Assembly: GCA_948777935.1 (NCBI GenBank)
Contig: CAQDYY010000007.1
Coordinates: 22,460 to 86,459, forward strand
DNA: 64,000 nucleotides
Reading direction: 5' to 3'
Source of the DNA: an uncultured Clostridia bacterium
GTDB taxonomy: Bacteria > Bacillota > Clostridia > TANB77 > CAG-508
Below the pieces are notes generated by a model, which worked only from the letters and a program-made list of their open reading frames with translations, searched no databases and was not told where the DNA came from. Positions within the stretch are counted from its first letter, which is position 1; each line of letters begins with the position of its first letter. Shown here piece after piece: positions 26,277 through 35,688 of this stretch. A program made the position numbers and the translations under genes.

Positions 26277-26369
26277 TAAAAATATTATTGATAATACTTT
26301 AAGCAACTTTGCTTCAACAGAAGTATTAGATGATGAATTATTATTTGAAAATATATTAGATAAAGAAAA

Positions 26370-26821
26370 TAAAAAATGGAATTTCAATATGATTTTGAGA
26401 TAACTGGAGATTTAATGTAGTATTAGAAAGAATATTTCAAGATGAAAATATTATTGGAAAAGAATTACCAAAAGTAATTGAAGGAGAAGGCTTTGGAATA
26501 ATTGAAGATTGTGGTGGTGTAATGGGATTAGAAGATGTTAATAAAGCTTTTGAAATAAAAAAAGGTGAAGATTATGAAATGTATTCTAATTGGCTAGGTA
26601 AAGATGAATTAGATTTAGCAAAATGTGATTTGTATGATTTAAATTTTAGACTTAAAAAACTTCCTAGAATATTTAGAGATAGTTATGAATATGGATTAGA
26701 GCGAACAGAAAGGTCAATAAAAATATTAGAAAGAGATTATAAAAATAGTGTAAATATGTTTCCATTTACAAGCCATGTGGAATGCTGCTCGGTGCTATAT
26801 CTAAAAGATTCGATACAATAG
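26370..26821 (+). pseudogene. pRiA4b ORF-3/IS1096-passenger-like remnant ending in an rlmD 3' fragment
   Basis: Pieces in two frames (YDFEITGDF-like, then VLERIFQDENIIGKELPK and GEGFGIIEDCGGVMGLED) match the plasmid pRiA4b ORF-3 family, whose hallmark is the EDCGG motif. The last 21 codons are something else: MFPFTSHVECCSVLYLK is the C-terminus of an RlmD-like protein. The gene was thus broken and joined to an rlmD 3' end at about 26757. Confidence 0.65.
26771..26799 (+). other. Putative attachment site, copy 2 (rlmD-like left flank)
   Basis: AGCCATGTGGAATGCTGCTC and the following GGTGCTATA align with the site in rlmD. Unlike the two recombinase-linked copies, the DNA to its left (from 26757) is also rlmD-like, so this is a target-derived junction: the left boundary of the element that ends at 35656. 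Confidence 0.6.
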
Positions 26822-27030
26822 CCCAATTTACTGCATTTGAGGATTTTATTAGTTTTGAGAGAAAAGGCAAAAATAAGGTTAAACGAGTAGAAAATAATAA
26901 AATTAAGGTAACGATAGAGGTTGATATGGTGTGCGGAGCGGTATAATTTGATAATAAAAAATATGAATGTTTGGAGATAAAACTTAATTGGAAGTCTTTG
27001 GCAAAAGGCTTTCTTTTTTGACCTTTTTAT
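26800..27030 (+). repeat. Element left end, type B (copy 1), with terminator
   Basis: It closely matches 43136-43460: AAGATTCGATACAATAGCCC, then GGTTGATATGGTGTGCGGAG, and ATGAATGTTTGGAGATAAAA. Both copies end in a hairpin and T run (here 26991-27019, AAGTCTTT/AAAGGCTT). No gene is supported in this roughly 250-base gap. Confidence 0.7.
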
Positions 27031-27078
27031 GGTAAAATGCTATTGATTAAAATAAATAGCAATGTTAGGAGAAAAGTT

Positions 27079-27513
27079 ATGGAGTTATGTTGCACTTATA
27101 TTGAAACAAATAAATTTGAAGAAGTTGTATCTTTCTATGAAAAAATATTGCAGATTAAACCTAATGTCTATACTAAAAATAGATGGATAGAATTTGAATG
27201 TGGAAATAAACTATCAATTTACAATAAAAAATTTGATGAGGAAAAAATAAATAATGACAATAATGTGTATTACAATGAGGCATATATAAGAGATTTCAAT
27301 AAAAAACAAGAGAAAAGAGTTAATAACATTATAACACTAAATTTTTATACAGAAGATTTAAATCAGGAATATACAAGGATAAAAAAATTACATATTGGAG
27401 AAGTTTCAGAAATAATGTATGTGAATATTACAGAGCCATATTATTATTTTACAGTAAAAGATCCAGAAGGAAATTTGTTAGAAATTTGTGGAGATAACTA
27501 TGTTGAAAAATGA
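27079..27513 (+). CDS. VOC-family (glyoxalase/bleomycin-resistance-like) protein
   Basis: The 144-residue protein has the vicinal-oxygen-chelate fold pattern: LCCTYIETNKFEEVVSFYEKIL at the start and YYYFTVKDPEGNLLEICGDN at the end, the latter with the typical metal-binding glutamate. ATG at 27079 is chosen for the GGAG site; the frame is open upstream to 27037. It is the first cargo gene after a type B left end. Substrate unknown; resistance or detoxification is possible. Confidence 0.75.
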   Translation: MELCCTYIETNKFEEVVSFYEKILQIKPNVYTKNRWIEFECGNKLSIYNKKFDEEKINNDNNVYYNEAYIRDFNKKQEKRVNNIITLNFYTEDLNQEYTRIKKLHIGEVSEIMYVNITEPYYYFTVKDPEGNLLEICGDNYVEK

Positions 27514-27531
27514 GAAAGGAAAATACAAAAA

Positions 27532-28344
27532 ATGGATTTAGAAGTAGTTAAAGATATATATAATTTACATATCAAGGGATTTGAAGGATTAGATTTTGAT
27601 GTTATTCATAGAGATAATTATGAAATTACCTACAATAAAAAGATAAATGATTGCTATAGTAATTTTATTTCAAATTTTGATGTTAAGGATAAACAAGAAT
27701 TTGAAAGTATTATAAATGAAGCAAAAAAAGCATTTAGTAAAATAAATAGAGCTACAGCAGTATATTTAATTCCATCTATGAAGGAATTGTATGATAACAG
27801 AGATAAATATTTTGAAACAGATGAATATGAATTGATTTCGACAGAAGCATGGCAAATTTATAATGATTTTTCAAAAATAGATTATATAAATACAAACTGC
27901 AATTTAAATGTAAAGCTAGAATTAGCAACGGATATGAAAGAATATGCTGATTGTGTAATGTCTTGTTATCAAACAGATGATGAAGATGATCCTTATGGAG
28001 ATTTAGATGAGGGATATAGACAAGGTTATATGAATTATAAAAAGATTTATAATGACATAGAAAGTGAATTTTATTATATAAAAGTAGATGATAAAATAGT
28101 AGGAACTACACAAAGTGTCTATAATAATAAAATTTATGGAATTTATAGTTTGGCTCTAAAGAAAGAACACAGAAATAAAGGAATTGGCAAAGAAGTGTTA
28201 AAACAACAATTGCAAATGTGTAAAACTAAGAATATTAATATCGCATATTTACAAACAGAATTAGGATTTTATCCTAATAAAATGTATAAGAAATTTGGTT
28301 TTGAAGATTTATGTGTGGTATATTATTATAAAAAGATAAAATAG
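27532..28344 (+). CDS. GNAT-family N-acetyltransferase
   Basis: 270 residues. The N-terminal half (1-125) is of unknown fold. The C-terminal half is a GNAT domain with FYYIKVDDKIVGTTQSVYN, the acetyl-CoA loop HRNKGIGKEVLKQQL and MYKKFGFEDLCVVYYYKK. It is 18 bases after the VOC gene and 15 bases before the AlbA-type gene, so the three may be co-transcribed. Substrate unknown. Confidence 0.8.
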   Translation: MDLEVVKDIYNLHIKGFEGLDFDVIHRDNYEITYNKKINDCYSNFISNFDVKDKQEFESIINEAKKAFSKINRATAVYLIPSMKELYDNRDKYFETDEYELISTEAWQIYNDFSKIDYINTNCNLNVKLELATDMKEYADCVMSCYQTDDEDDPYGDLDEGYRQGYMNYKKIYNDIESEFYYIKVDDKIVGTTQSVYNNKIYGIYSLALKKEHRNKGIGKEVLKQQLQMCKTKNINIAYLQTELGFYPNKMYKKFGFEDLCVVYYYKKIK

Positions 28345-28359
28345 GAGTGAGGTGAAAGA

Positions 28360-29844
28360 ATGAAATTACCTACAAGTATAGAAAATATACTAAATGAAAA
28401 CATTGTAGAAAATGCAAGACTAGAATTAAAGAAAAATTGGAATCCAGAACCAATATTACATACAATTTGTGCATTTGCAAATGATATAGATAACTGGGGT
28501 GGAGGGTATATACTAATCGGTGTTGAAGAAGAAAATGGTAGACCTAAAATGCCAATAACAGGACTTGAATTATCAGAAATAGATAAAATTCAAAAGGAAC
28601 TATTAGCAAAATGTAAGTTAATTCAACCTTCATATACACCGATAGTAGATGTCGCTCAGTATAAAGGCAAAAATATATTAGTAGTATGGTGTTTCGGAGG
28701 ACAAACAAGACCATATAAATGTCCAACAACATTAGATAAAGATTTTTCAAAAGGATATTCATATTATATAAGAAAGATGTCAAGTACAGTAAAAGCAACA
28801 GAAACAGAGCAAAAAGAATTATATGATATGGCAAGAACAATACCTTTTGATGATAGAATGAATCACGAAGCGGAAATTAGAGATTTGAAATTACCATTAA
28901 TTCAAAATTATCTATATGAAATCAAAAGTGATTTACTAAAAGAATCTGAAACAATGAATTTTATGGATTTATGCAAAAGTATGAGAATTGTAGATGGTAC
29001 ACCAGAATATATGAAACCTTTGAATGTTGGCTTAATGTTCTTCAATGATGAACCACAAAAATTCTTTCCATATTCGCAAATAGAAGTAGTGGATTTAAGA
29101 AATGGTCCAGAAGGTGATGATATGACAGAGCAAATATTTAAAGGACCAATAGATAGTATGATAAAGAGTGCATTAACATATATTAAAAATACGGTTATTG
29201 TAGAAAAGATATTAAAGATAGATGGACAAGCAGAAGCGGTAAGATTTTTTAATTATCCATATCAAGCAATAGAAGAGGCTTTAGTAAATGCAGTTTATCA
29301 CAGAGGATATGATGTAAGAGAACCAGTAGAAGTTAGAATTATGGAAGATAGAATTCATATTGTGAGCTATCCAGGACCAGATCGTTCAATAAGCGAAAAA
29401 TCAATTGAAGATAAAAATATGATAGCAAGAAAATTTAGAAATCGTAGAATTGGAGAATTTCTAAAAGAATTAAAACTAACAGAAGGTAGAAATACAGGTG
29501 TTCCAAAAATAAAAAGAGCATTAAAGAATAATGGTTCAAAAGAGCCAGAGTTTGAAACAAATGAAACAAGAGATTATTTTATTACAACAATATTTATGCA
29601 TGATGGATTTGAAAATGAAATTTCAAATAAAATAAAAACAAGCGATAAAACAAGCGATAAAACAAGCGATAAAATTTTAAACTATTTAAAACAAAATGGA
29701 TTTATAACAACAGCTATAGCAAGTGAATTATTAAATTTATCATCACAAAGAACCAGAGCAATTTTATCAAAAATGGCAAAAGAAGAAATAATTATAGCAG
29801 AAGGAGCAAATAGGAATAGAAAATATAAACTAAATGTAAAATAG
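28360..29844 (+). CDS. AlbA/Schlafen-type ATP-binding regulator (RecG-like C-terminus)
   Basis: 494 residues. The N-terminal AlbA_2 domain is seen as NARLELKKNWNPEPILHTIC, then GGGYILIGVEEENGRPKM. A middle to C-terminal HATPase_c_4-type domain follows, with AIEEALVNAVYHRGYD and GRNTGVPKIKRALKNNG. A linker KTSDKTSDKTSDK and a C-terminal winged helix (residues 430-494) complete it. Such proteins often occur in defence islands, but their function is poorly known. Part of this gene (29280-29630) is nearly identical to 11580-11930 in the chimeric recombinase. Confidence 0.8.
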   Translation: MKLPTSIENILNENIVENARLELKKNWNPEPILHTICAFANDIDNWGGGYILIGVEEENGRPKMPITGLELSEIDKIQKELLAKCKLIQPSYTPIVDVAQYKGKNILVVWCFGGQTRPYKCPTTLDKDFSKGYSYYIRKMSSTVKATETEQKELYDMARTIPFDDRMNHEAEIRDLKLPLIQNYLYEIKSDLLKESETMNFMDLCKSMRIVDGTPEYMKPLNVGLMFFNDEPQKFFPYSQIEVVDLRNGPEGDDMTEQIFKGPIDSMIKSALTYIKNTVIVEKILKIDGQAEAVRFFNYPYQAIEEALVNAVYHRGYDVREPVEVRIMEDRIHIVSYPGPDRSISEKSIEDKNMIARKFRNRRIGEFLKELKLTEGRNTGVPKIKRALKNNGSKEPEFETNETRDYFITTIFMHDGFENEISNKIKTSDKTSDKTSDKILNYLKQNGFITTAIASELLNLSSQRTRAILSKMAKEEIIIAEGANRNRKYKLNVK

Positions 29845-29875
29845 AAGAGATAATAAAATAAGTGGAGTAAATATA

Positions 29876-32491
29876 ATGGGAAAATTAAAACAGAAATTGA
29901 AAGATACAATGAATACTAAATATCAACAATTATTTAATGAGTTATATACATGTTCAGATATATTAAAAAAAGCATTATTAATGTTACTTATGGTATTTAT
30001 AATAGATTACTTAAATATTTTTACTAAATTAATAGATAGAAAAGAATTTATATTCTTATATGCTATTGTAGCAGTATTGATATTAATAAAAATATTTGAA
30101 TTTAAACCTTGGAATTTATACAAATTGCAAACAGTAAATTATGTAGATTCTTTTTTAGTCAGTTCAATAATTTCACTATTTTGTTATGACATTATAATAT
30201 ATATATATAGTAGCGGAATGTCATTAAAAATAATCATATGTTCTACAATAATAATTATACTATCTATGTTAGAACTAAATCGAGTGAGAAAAATTAATAA
30301 AATAAAAAACAAAGAAATAGATACTAATGTATATGATTTAAAAAATTTATATGATGGAAATATAAAAAAAGAAAACAATAATTTGATACTTATAAAAGAA
30401 AAAGAGGTAGATTATGATTTATTAGAAAGGGGAGATATCATTAATAAATTATACGAATTAGTGTCGAATTGTTACAACGGAGAAAAATTTGTATTAGCAT
30501 TACAAGGAAAATGGGGAAGTGGTAAAACTACAATAATTAATAATTTAAAAAAGATTATAAAAAAGGAAAAAAATATAATTGTTATTGATGACTTTGATCC
30601 TTGGTCTTATGAAGATGAAAAAGCAATGTTTAGAGGAATGTTTGATTCCATTATGAACAAAATAGGAATTAATTTTAGTATAAAAGATATAAGTAATTTT
30701 TTAAGAACTTATATGAATACAATATTTAATGTTACAAAATATGAAAGCACATATAATATTATAAGAAAATATTATACTGATTACGATAAAAACAATAAAT
30801 TAAAGAAAATTATAAATGCATATCTAAAGAATAATAACAAAAAAATACTATTTATAATTGATAATATTGAAAGAGCGGATAAAGATAATATTATATTCCT
30901 ATTTAAACTGATAAACAATATATTAAATTTTAATAATACAATTTATTTATTATCTTTTGATGATGAAAGGATGAAAAAAATATTTGAAAAAGATTTAAAT
31001 ATTGATTATGAATATTTGAAGAAGATAATTCAACTAGAAATAAAAATTCCAAAAGTACATGAATCTGTTATGTATAACATCGTGAATAAATGTATGAGAA
31101 ATTTAATGTCTTTATATGGAATGAATCCTTATGAAAAAGAATGCGAAAAAGTCATAAGACTGTTAGCAAGTGATATTACCGATTTAAGAGAACTAAAAAT
31201 ATATTTAAATTCTGTAATCAGCTTTAATTATAAATTAAATAATTATTTGAATTTTCAAGATACATTACTATTGGAATTAATAAAAGGTAATGATATAGAA
31301 TTATATGAAGAAATATGGCGAAATAAGCAATATTTTATTTCAGAAGATACACATATGTTTAGTGAATTATATACTTTAGATACAAAAGGATTTAATAATA
31401 AAGCAAAAGAATATTTTGATAATTTATTTAGTATTAATAATAAAAAACACAAAGAGTATGAAGAAATACTATCTTTAATGTTTCCTTATGTAGAAAATTA
31501 TAAAAAAGATAGACCTATAAAACCAGAATATGGCAGTTATATGATAGGACAGAACAATAATGGAGACTACAAGACAAATGTAAAAAGTAAAAGAATATTT
31601 AATGCTAGATATTTCGATTTGTATTTTTCACAATGTGATAATGAATTTACAAATATTAATAAAAATATAGAAGAATTTATAAGAATAATTAATAGTGTCA
31701 ATGATATGAAAGTAGTAGAAGAAAAATTCATAGATTTAATGAACTTATATTCCAATTGGATACAGAAGTATACTTTTGAAACTCTAGAATATTATGTAAG
31801 TGAGATAAATAAAGATAAAAAGATTGTACTATTAAAAATTATGTATAAACATGTGAAAGAATATAATGATGCTATGCTATTTTTAGGGTTAAGTGCTTTA
31901 CAAAGAATATATATAATTATGTCTGAAATAATTATAGAAATCTCTCAAAAAGAATTTGAAGAATTTTTAGAGGTAATAGGAAATGATTATTCAAAGATAT
32001 ATTGTATTAAGGAATTAAAGTATTGGATAGAAAATAATAAAAATCATTTGAAAGAAGAATATGATCAAAAATTAGATAGATTGAACATAGTAGGAAAAAA
32101 ATTAGTTGAAAATATAATTAATAATAATATAGATATATTAGATGAAAAGTATTATATAGAGAAAAATTTATGGGGGATTTATCATGAAACGAAAGAAAGA
32201 GAGCAAGAAAGAAAAAAATATATAAAAAATATTTTGAATAAAGAAAATATTTTTAGATTTTTAAATGACATGCTTGGTAGATCAGTAGGTAGTGGTTATG
32301 GATATAGTGTTAGAAAAGGAAATATAGAAGAGTTTTCTAGTTTAGATGAAGTTGATAATATTTTAAAAAGTATAAAAAGAAATCTTACAGAAGATGAAAA
32401 ATTGTTATTAAATATATATGAAAAAAGTAAAACTATTCCTGAGGATGAACATGCAATATTTCTTAATGAAGATAAAAAATTTTTTGTATAA
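29876..32491 (+). CDS. KAP-family P-loop NTPase with N-terminal membrane helices
   Basis: 871 residues. Four hydrophobic segments near 31-48, 57-74, 90-110 and 117-133 precede a KAP NTPase domain: Walker A GKWGSGKTT (211-219), VIDDFDPWSYEDEKAMFRGM, and Walker B ILFIIDNIERADK followed by FDDERMKKIFEKD. Inserted membrane helices are typical of KAP ATPases, several of which give phage or plasmid exclusion. The C-terminal 400 residues are helical with no known motif. It lies between the AlbA gene and a long perfect hairpin. A defence role is likely but unproven. Confidence 0.8.
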   Translation: MGKLKQKLKDTMNTKYQQLFNELYTCSDILKKALLMLLMVFIIDYLNIFTKLIDRKEFIFLYAIVAVLILIKIFEFKPWNLYKLQTVNYVDSFLVSSIISLFCYDIIIYIYSSGMSLKIIICSTIIIILSMLELNRVRKINKIKNKEIDTNVYDLKNLYDGNIKKENNNLILIKEKEVDYDLLERGDIINKLYELVSNCYNGEKFVLALQGKWGSGKTTIINNLKKIIKKEKNIIVIDDFDPWSYEDEKAMFRGMFDSIMNKIGINFSIKDISNFLRTYMNTIFNVTKYESTYNIIRKYYTDYDKNNKLKKIINAYLKNNNKKILFIIDNIERADKDNIIFLFKLINNILNFNNTIYLLSFDDERMKKIFEKDLNIDYEYLKKIIQLEIKIPKVHESVMYNIVNKCMRNLMSLYGMNPYEKECEKVIRLLASDITDLRELKIYLNSVISFNYKLNNYLNFQDTLLLELIKGNDIELYEEIWRNKQYFISEDTHMFSELYTLDTKGFNNKAKEYFDNLFSINNKKHKEYEEILSLMFPYVENYKKDRPIKPEYGSYMIGQNNNGDYKTNVKSKRIFNARYFDLYFSQCDNEFTNINKNIEEFIRIINSVNDMKVVEEKFIDLMNLYSNWIQKYTFETLEYYVSEINKDKKIVLLKIMYKHVKEYNDAMLFLGLSALQRIYIIMSEIIIEISQKEFEEFLEVIGNDYSKIYCIKELKYWIENNKNHLKEEYDQKLDRLNIVGKKLVENIINNNIDILDEKYYIEKNLWGIYHETKEREQERKKYIKNILNKENIFRFLNDMLGRSVGSGYGYSVRKGNIEEFSSLDEVDNILKSIKRNLTEDEKLLLNIYEKSKTIPEDEHAIFLNEDKKFFV

Positions 32492-32509
32492 ATCCTAGAC
32501 ACTAATTGT

Positions 32510-32588
32510 AATGTGCTTTATAAAAATAAGTCAAGGTTAAAATGTATGTGCTATCGCACAACCTTGACTTATTTTTATAAAGCACATT
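32510..32588. repeat. Perfect 29-bp inverted repeat with a nested hairpin
   Basis: Arms 32510-32538 and 32560-32588 are exact reverse complements (starting AATGTGCTTTATAAAA). The 21-base loop plus the flanking A contains TGTGC/GCACA around TATC. The right half and the inner hairpin recur at 38933-38995 before copy D, with an altered inner stem (TGTGCT/AGCACA), followed in both by TAAGGATAAGTATAT. It may be a strong bidirectional terminator or a single-strand recognition hairpin. Confidence 0.8.
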
Positions 32589-32672
32589 GTTTTTCAATTA
32601 AGAGGATTTAAGGATAAGTATATCTAATTAAGTGGACATAAATCTATTTTACACAAGTGAACTTGAGTGAAT

Positions 32673-32772
32673 ACTAAAGGCAGGAAAGCATGCTTAACGC
32701 AATGCCTATACACATTGAAGGGCAAGCCTTCAAGAGTTAATAAAGAAACAAAAATTTTAAGCAAATATGATG
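32673..32772 (+). ncRNA. Candidate structured RNA/hairpin element, copy C
   Basis: It shares GGCAGGAAAGC and the CCTATACACATTGAAGG region with the other copies. Stem 2 differs in sequence but keeps pairing: GCAT (32688-32691) plus GC pair with GC plus ATGC (32702-32705), compared with GCGA/TCGC in copies A and D. Stem 3 (32715-32733) is identical, with loop base G. Stem 1 of the other copies is not clearly present. The compensatory change supports a conserved structure. Confidence 0.6.
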
Positions 32773-32776
32773 CAGA

Positions 32777-33551
32777 AATTCACTCGGTGAACTGACTCAA
32801 CCCCGCTATTCTTCGTTAAAATTGAAAAAGGTGAACTAAAAAATCAAAAAGTTCACTATTTTTAAGCAAAAGTTCACCGAGTGTACTTGACTTTTATAAA
32901 AAAGTTCACTTAGTGTACTACTAGAAAAATATAATGAAATATGATATAAATATTTTGAGGAGGTTGATATATATGTATGAAGATAATAATGACATTGTAA
33001 ATTTAGTGATTAATAGAAGAAGTCATAGAAAATATCTAAATAAAAATATTTCAGATGATATAATAGAAAATATAATAAATTGTGGAAGAAATGCTCCATT
33101 TGGAGGTAAACCTAAACCAGATTGCCAAGTAACAGAGTACATTATAATAAGAGATGAAGAAATTAAAGAAAAGTTATCATTAAATTATGAGGACAGACAA
33201 TTTATAAAAAATGCTCCTGTTATTATTGCAATATTAGCTAACAAAAATAATGATCCTAAATATGAAGAATATATATTAAGTTCTGCTTTATCTATTGAAA
33301 ATATGATAATAGTAGCAGAGAGTTTTGGAATTGGTACTTGTGTTTTAAGTTGTTTTATAAATTATCAAAAACATATTGAAGATAAAAAAATCTCTAGAGA
33401 AACATTAAATTTACCAGACAATATAGAATTAGTAGCACTACTAACATTGGGATATAAAGATGATAATGAAGAAATGCCTATGAAAGAACTAAGAAGATAT
33501 AAAGATGTAGTGCATTTTAATACATATGATAATTAGTTCACTAAGTGTACT
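32777..33551. repeat. 17-bp near-palindromes around the nitroreductase gene, copy C
   Basis: Sites at 32777-32793, 32871-32887 and 32903-32919 lie before the nitroreductase gene. A further site, 33535-33551 (AGTTCACTAAGTGTACT), starts one base before the end of that gene. The gene thus sits between sites rather than downstream of an intact array. Confidence 0.75.
32973..33536 (+). CDS. Nitroreductase-family FMN oxidoreductase
   Basis: 187 residues. FMN-binding features are VINRRSHRKYLNKNISDDII at the start, NCGRNAPFGGKPKPDCQV, and SIENMIIVAESFGIGTCVLS in the middle. The C-terminal VALLTLGYKDDNEEMP precedes a short tail. ATG at 32973 follows GAGGAGG; the longer frame adds a poor N-terminus. 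It may reduce nitro compounds or quinones. It is flanked by 17-bp palindromes and lies between the hairpin module and the recombinase promoter, a position occupied by different genes in the sister elements. Confidence 0.8.
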   Translation: MYEDNNDIVNLVINRRSHRKYLNKNISDDIIENIINCGRNAPFGGKPKPDCQVTEYIIIRDEEIKEKLSLNYEDRQFIKNAPVIIAILANKNNDPKYEEYILSSALSIENMIIVAESFGIGTCVLSCFINYQKHIEDKKISRETLNLPDNIELVALLTLGYKDDNEEMPMKELRRYKDVVHFNTYDN

Positions 33552-33598
33552 TTGAAAATTAACATAACAAAAATAGAAAATAGGGAATAAAAAGGGAA

Positions 33599-33692
33599 TT
33601 GATTTTATAAAACTGTGATAATATAATGATAGCATGAAAAGTGGAGCAAGAAAAGTTAGAAATTAAAACTAATTTTTCTTAGCTCTTTTTTC
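33599..33692 (+). promoter_or_regulatory. Promoter with immediate terminator upstream of recombinase 2
   Basis: TTGATT (33599-33604), a 17-base spacer and TATAAT (33622-33627). Downstream a hairpin (GAGC...GTTAG with CTAA...AGCTC) at 33644-33685 is followed by six T residues. The arrangement equals those at 10056 and 40867, but the hairpin sequence is different. Confidence 0.7.
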
Positions 33693-33723
33693 TTTTTCAA
33701 ATTTAAAGAAAAGGAGTAATTTC

Positions 33724-33900
33724 ATGCTACATGATTATGAAATAGAAGTGGATAACTCTAAACTATTAAAAGATAATACTATGCTAAATTGTAGCATGGA
33801 ATTATCACTTTTAAGTAATGTGTTTAGAGAAAATTTAATAACAGAAGTGGAACATCAAGAAATTAAAAGAAAAATCCTAAAAGATTACAAACTTTTGTAA
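33724..33900 (+). CDS. Small SHOCT-like protein upstream of recombinase 2
   Basis: 58 residues (MLHDYEIEVDNSKLLKD at the start, then ENLITEVEHQEIKRKILKDY at the end). The C-terminal half resembles the SHOCT motif (LITxxE...K..IL). It corresponds in position and pattern to the proteins at 10187 and 41161 despite low identity. The ribosome site is AAAGGAG. It is 72 bases before the recombinase. Function unknown. Confidence 0.65.
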   Translation: MLHDYEIEVDNSKLLKDNTMLNCSMELSLLSNVFRENLITEVEHQEIKRKILKDYKLL

Positions 33901-33972
33901 TTTCAATTTACTTTTTACCTAAAAAATGATATAAAATTATTAAGTTTTATCTCTAGGCGGAATGGAGGAAAG

Positions 33973-35688
33973 ATGGAAATTCAAGTCATAGAGAAAATAA
34001 ACGGAAGAATTAACAGAGTAACAGGGACAACAATTAAAGAAAGACTAAGAGTATGTGCCTATTGTAGAGTAAGCACAGACAATGAAGAACAATTAAATAG
34101 TTATCAATCACAATTAAAGTATTATGATGAAAAGATAAATGGTAAATCAGAATGGCAATTTGCTGGAATATATGCAGATGAAGCTATAAGTGGGACACTA
34201 GATTTTAAAAGAACAAACTTTATGAATATGATACAAGATGCCATGCAAGGAAAAATTGATATGATACTAACAAAATCAATATCAAGATTTGCTAGAAATA
34301 CATTAGATACTTTAAAATATGTAAGAATGCTAAAGGAGAAAAATGTTGCTATTCTTTTTGAAGAAGAAAACATCAATACAGGTTCAGGACAAGGAGAATT
34401 AGTATTAACATTACTAAGTGCTATGGCACAACAAGAAAGTGAAAACATATCTTCACATGTCTTACTAGGATTAAAAATGAAGAAGGACAGAGGAGAACTT
34501 ATTGGATATAATGGTTGCTATGGATATAATTATAATCTTGAAACAAAGGAAATAACAGTTAATGAAGAAGAAGCAAATATTGTAAGATATATGTTTGAAA
34601 GATATGTTGAAGGATTTGGCTCAAGTACAATAGCAAAAGAATTAACAGCGAAAGGATTCAAAACTCCAAAAGGTGGAACAAAATGGTGTGAATCAACAAT
34701 AAGAGGTATTCTAAAAAACGAGAAATATATTGGAGATGTGCTAATGGGAAAAACATTTACAATAGATCCAATATCACATAAAAGATTAAGTAATCTAGGA
34801 GAAGCAGACAAGCATTATTTAAAAGAACATCACGAGCCAATTATCAGCAAAGAGTTATTTGATAGAGTGCAAGAAATAAGAACTAAAAGAGCAGGCAACA
34901 GAGAAATAGGAAGAAGAAACGATAACTATAGCAAGAAATATCCTTTTAGCAGTAAATTATATTGTGGCTTTTGTGGAGGATTACTCACAAGAAGAAATTG
35001 GAATACAAATAGAAAATGTGAAAAGCCAGTATGGCAATGTATCAAAAGAGCAAAACATGGAAAAGAAGAATGTCCTTATTGTAAAGCAATTCCAGAAGAA
35101 ATACTAGAAGATTGTTTTGTACAAGGATATAGAATACTCTGTAATGATAACAGAAAAGTAGTAGAAGATTTTTTAGAAAAAATAGAAAATATCTTAAAAG
35201 AAAATACTACAGAACAAATAGTAACAAAACTAGAAAAAGACAAAGAAAAAATAAACAAAAAACTTGCTAATCTATTAGAGTTAAATTTAGAAGGCAAAAT
35301 CAATAAAGAGCAATATACAGAAAAATTTGATAACTTAAATGTAGAATTATTAAAAATAGAACAAAAAATAGAAAGCCTACTAAAAGAAACAAACAGAACA
35401 GAAAGCATTAAACAAAGATTAAACAAGTTTAAAAGTTTATTTAAAAATATAGATATAATACCAAAATTTGATAAAGATGTGTTTGAATGTTTAATAGATA
35501 AAGTAGTAATAGGAGAAAAATTAGAAGATGGAACAATAAATCCATATACAATAAGATTTATTTGTAAAAATGGAACAGAAATAAATTGCAAAGATAAATT
35601 TACTGCTATGAGCAATAAACAACATTCAAATAATACTGCAACCAGAGAGAACCAACACACGTGGAGTGCGTGGCAGTGCTACAACTAA
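33973..35688 (+). CDS. Large serine recombinase (integrase)
   Basis: 571 residues. The catalytic resolvase domain has CRVSTDNEEQLNSY (nucleophile serine 35), SISRFARNTLDTL and LSAMAQQESENISS. The recombinase domain (GELIGYNGCYGYNY onward) is followed by the zinc ribbon LYCGFCGGLLTRRNW...CPYCKA and a long coiled coil (residues 395-490). Such enzymes integrate and excise circular elements. The gene ends at a putative attachment site (TWSAWQC), so its last codons belong to the junction. It belongs to the same family as the recombinases at 10440 and 41414 but is clearly diverged. Confidence 0.92.
   Translation: MEIQVIEKINGRINRVTGTTIKERLRVCAYCRVSTDNEEQLNSYQSQLKYYDEKINGKSEWQFAGIYADEAISGTLDFKRTNFMNMIQDAMQGKIDMILTKSISRFARNTLDTLKYVRMLKEKNVAILFEEENINTGSGQGELVLTLLSAMAQQESENISSHVLLGLKMKKDRGELIGYNGCYGYNYNLETKEITVNEEEANIVRYMFERYVEGFGSSTIAKELTAKGFKTPKGGTKWCESTIRGILKNEKYIGDVLMGKTFTIDPISHKRLSNLGEADKHYLKEHHEPIISKELFDRVQEIRTKRAGNREIGRRNDNYSKKYPFSSKLYCGFCGGLLTRRNWNTNRKCEKPVWQCIKRAKHGKEECPYCKAIPEEILEDCFVQGYRILCNDNRKVVEDFLEKIENILKENTTEQIVTKLEKDKEKINKKLANLLELNLEGKINKEQYTEKFDNLNVELLKIEQKIESLLKETNRTESIKQRLNKFKSLFKNIDIIPKFDKDVFECLIDKVVIGEKLEDGTINPYTIRFICKNGTEINCKDKFTAMSNKQHSNNTATRENQHTWSAWQCYN

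Noticed and set aside
35076..35660. 194-residue minus-strand frame opposite recombinase 2
   Set aside because: It lies fully antisense to a clear recombinase gene and has no motif or ribosome site.
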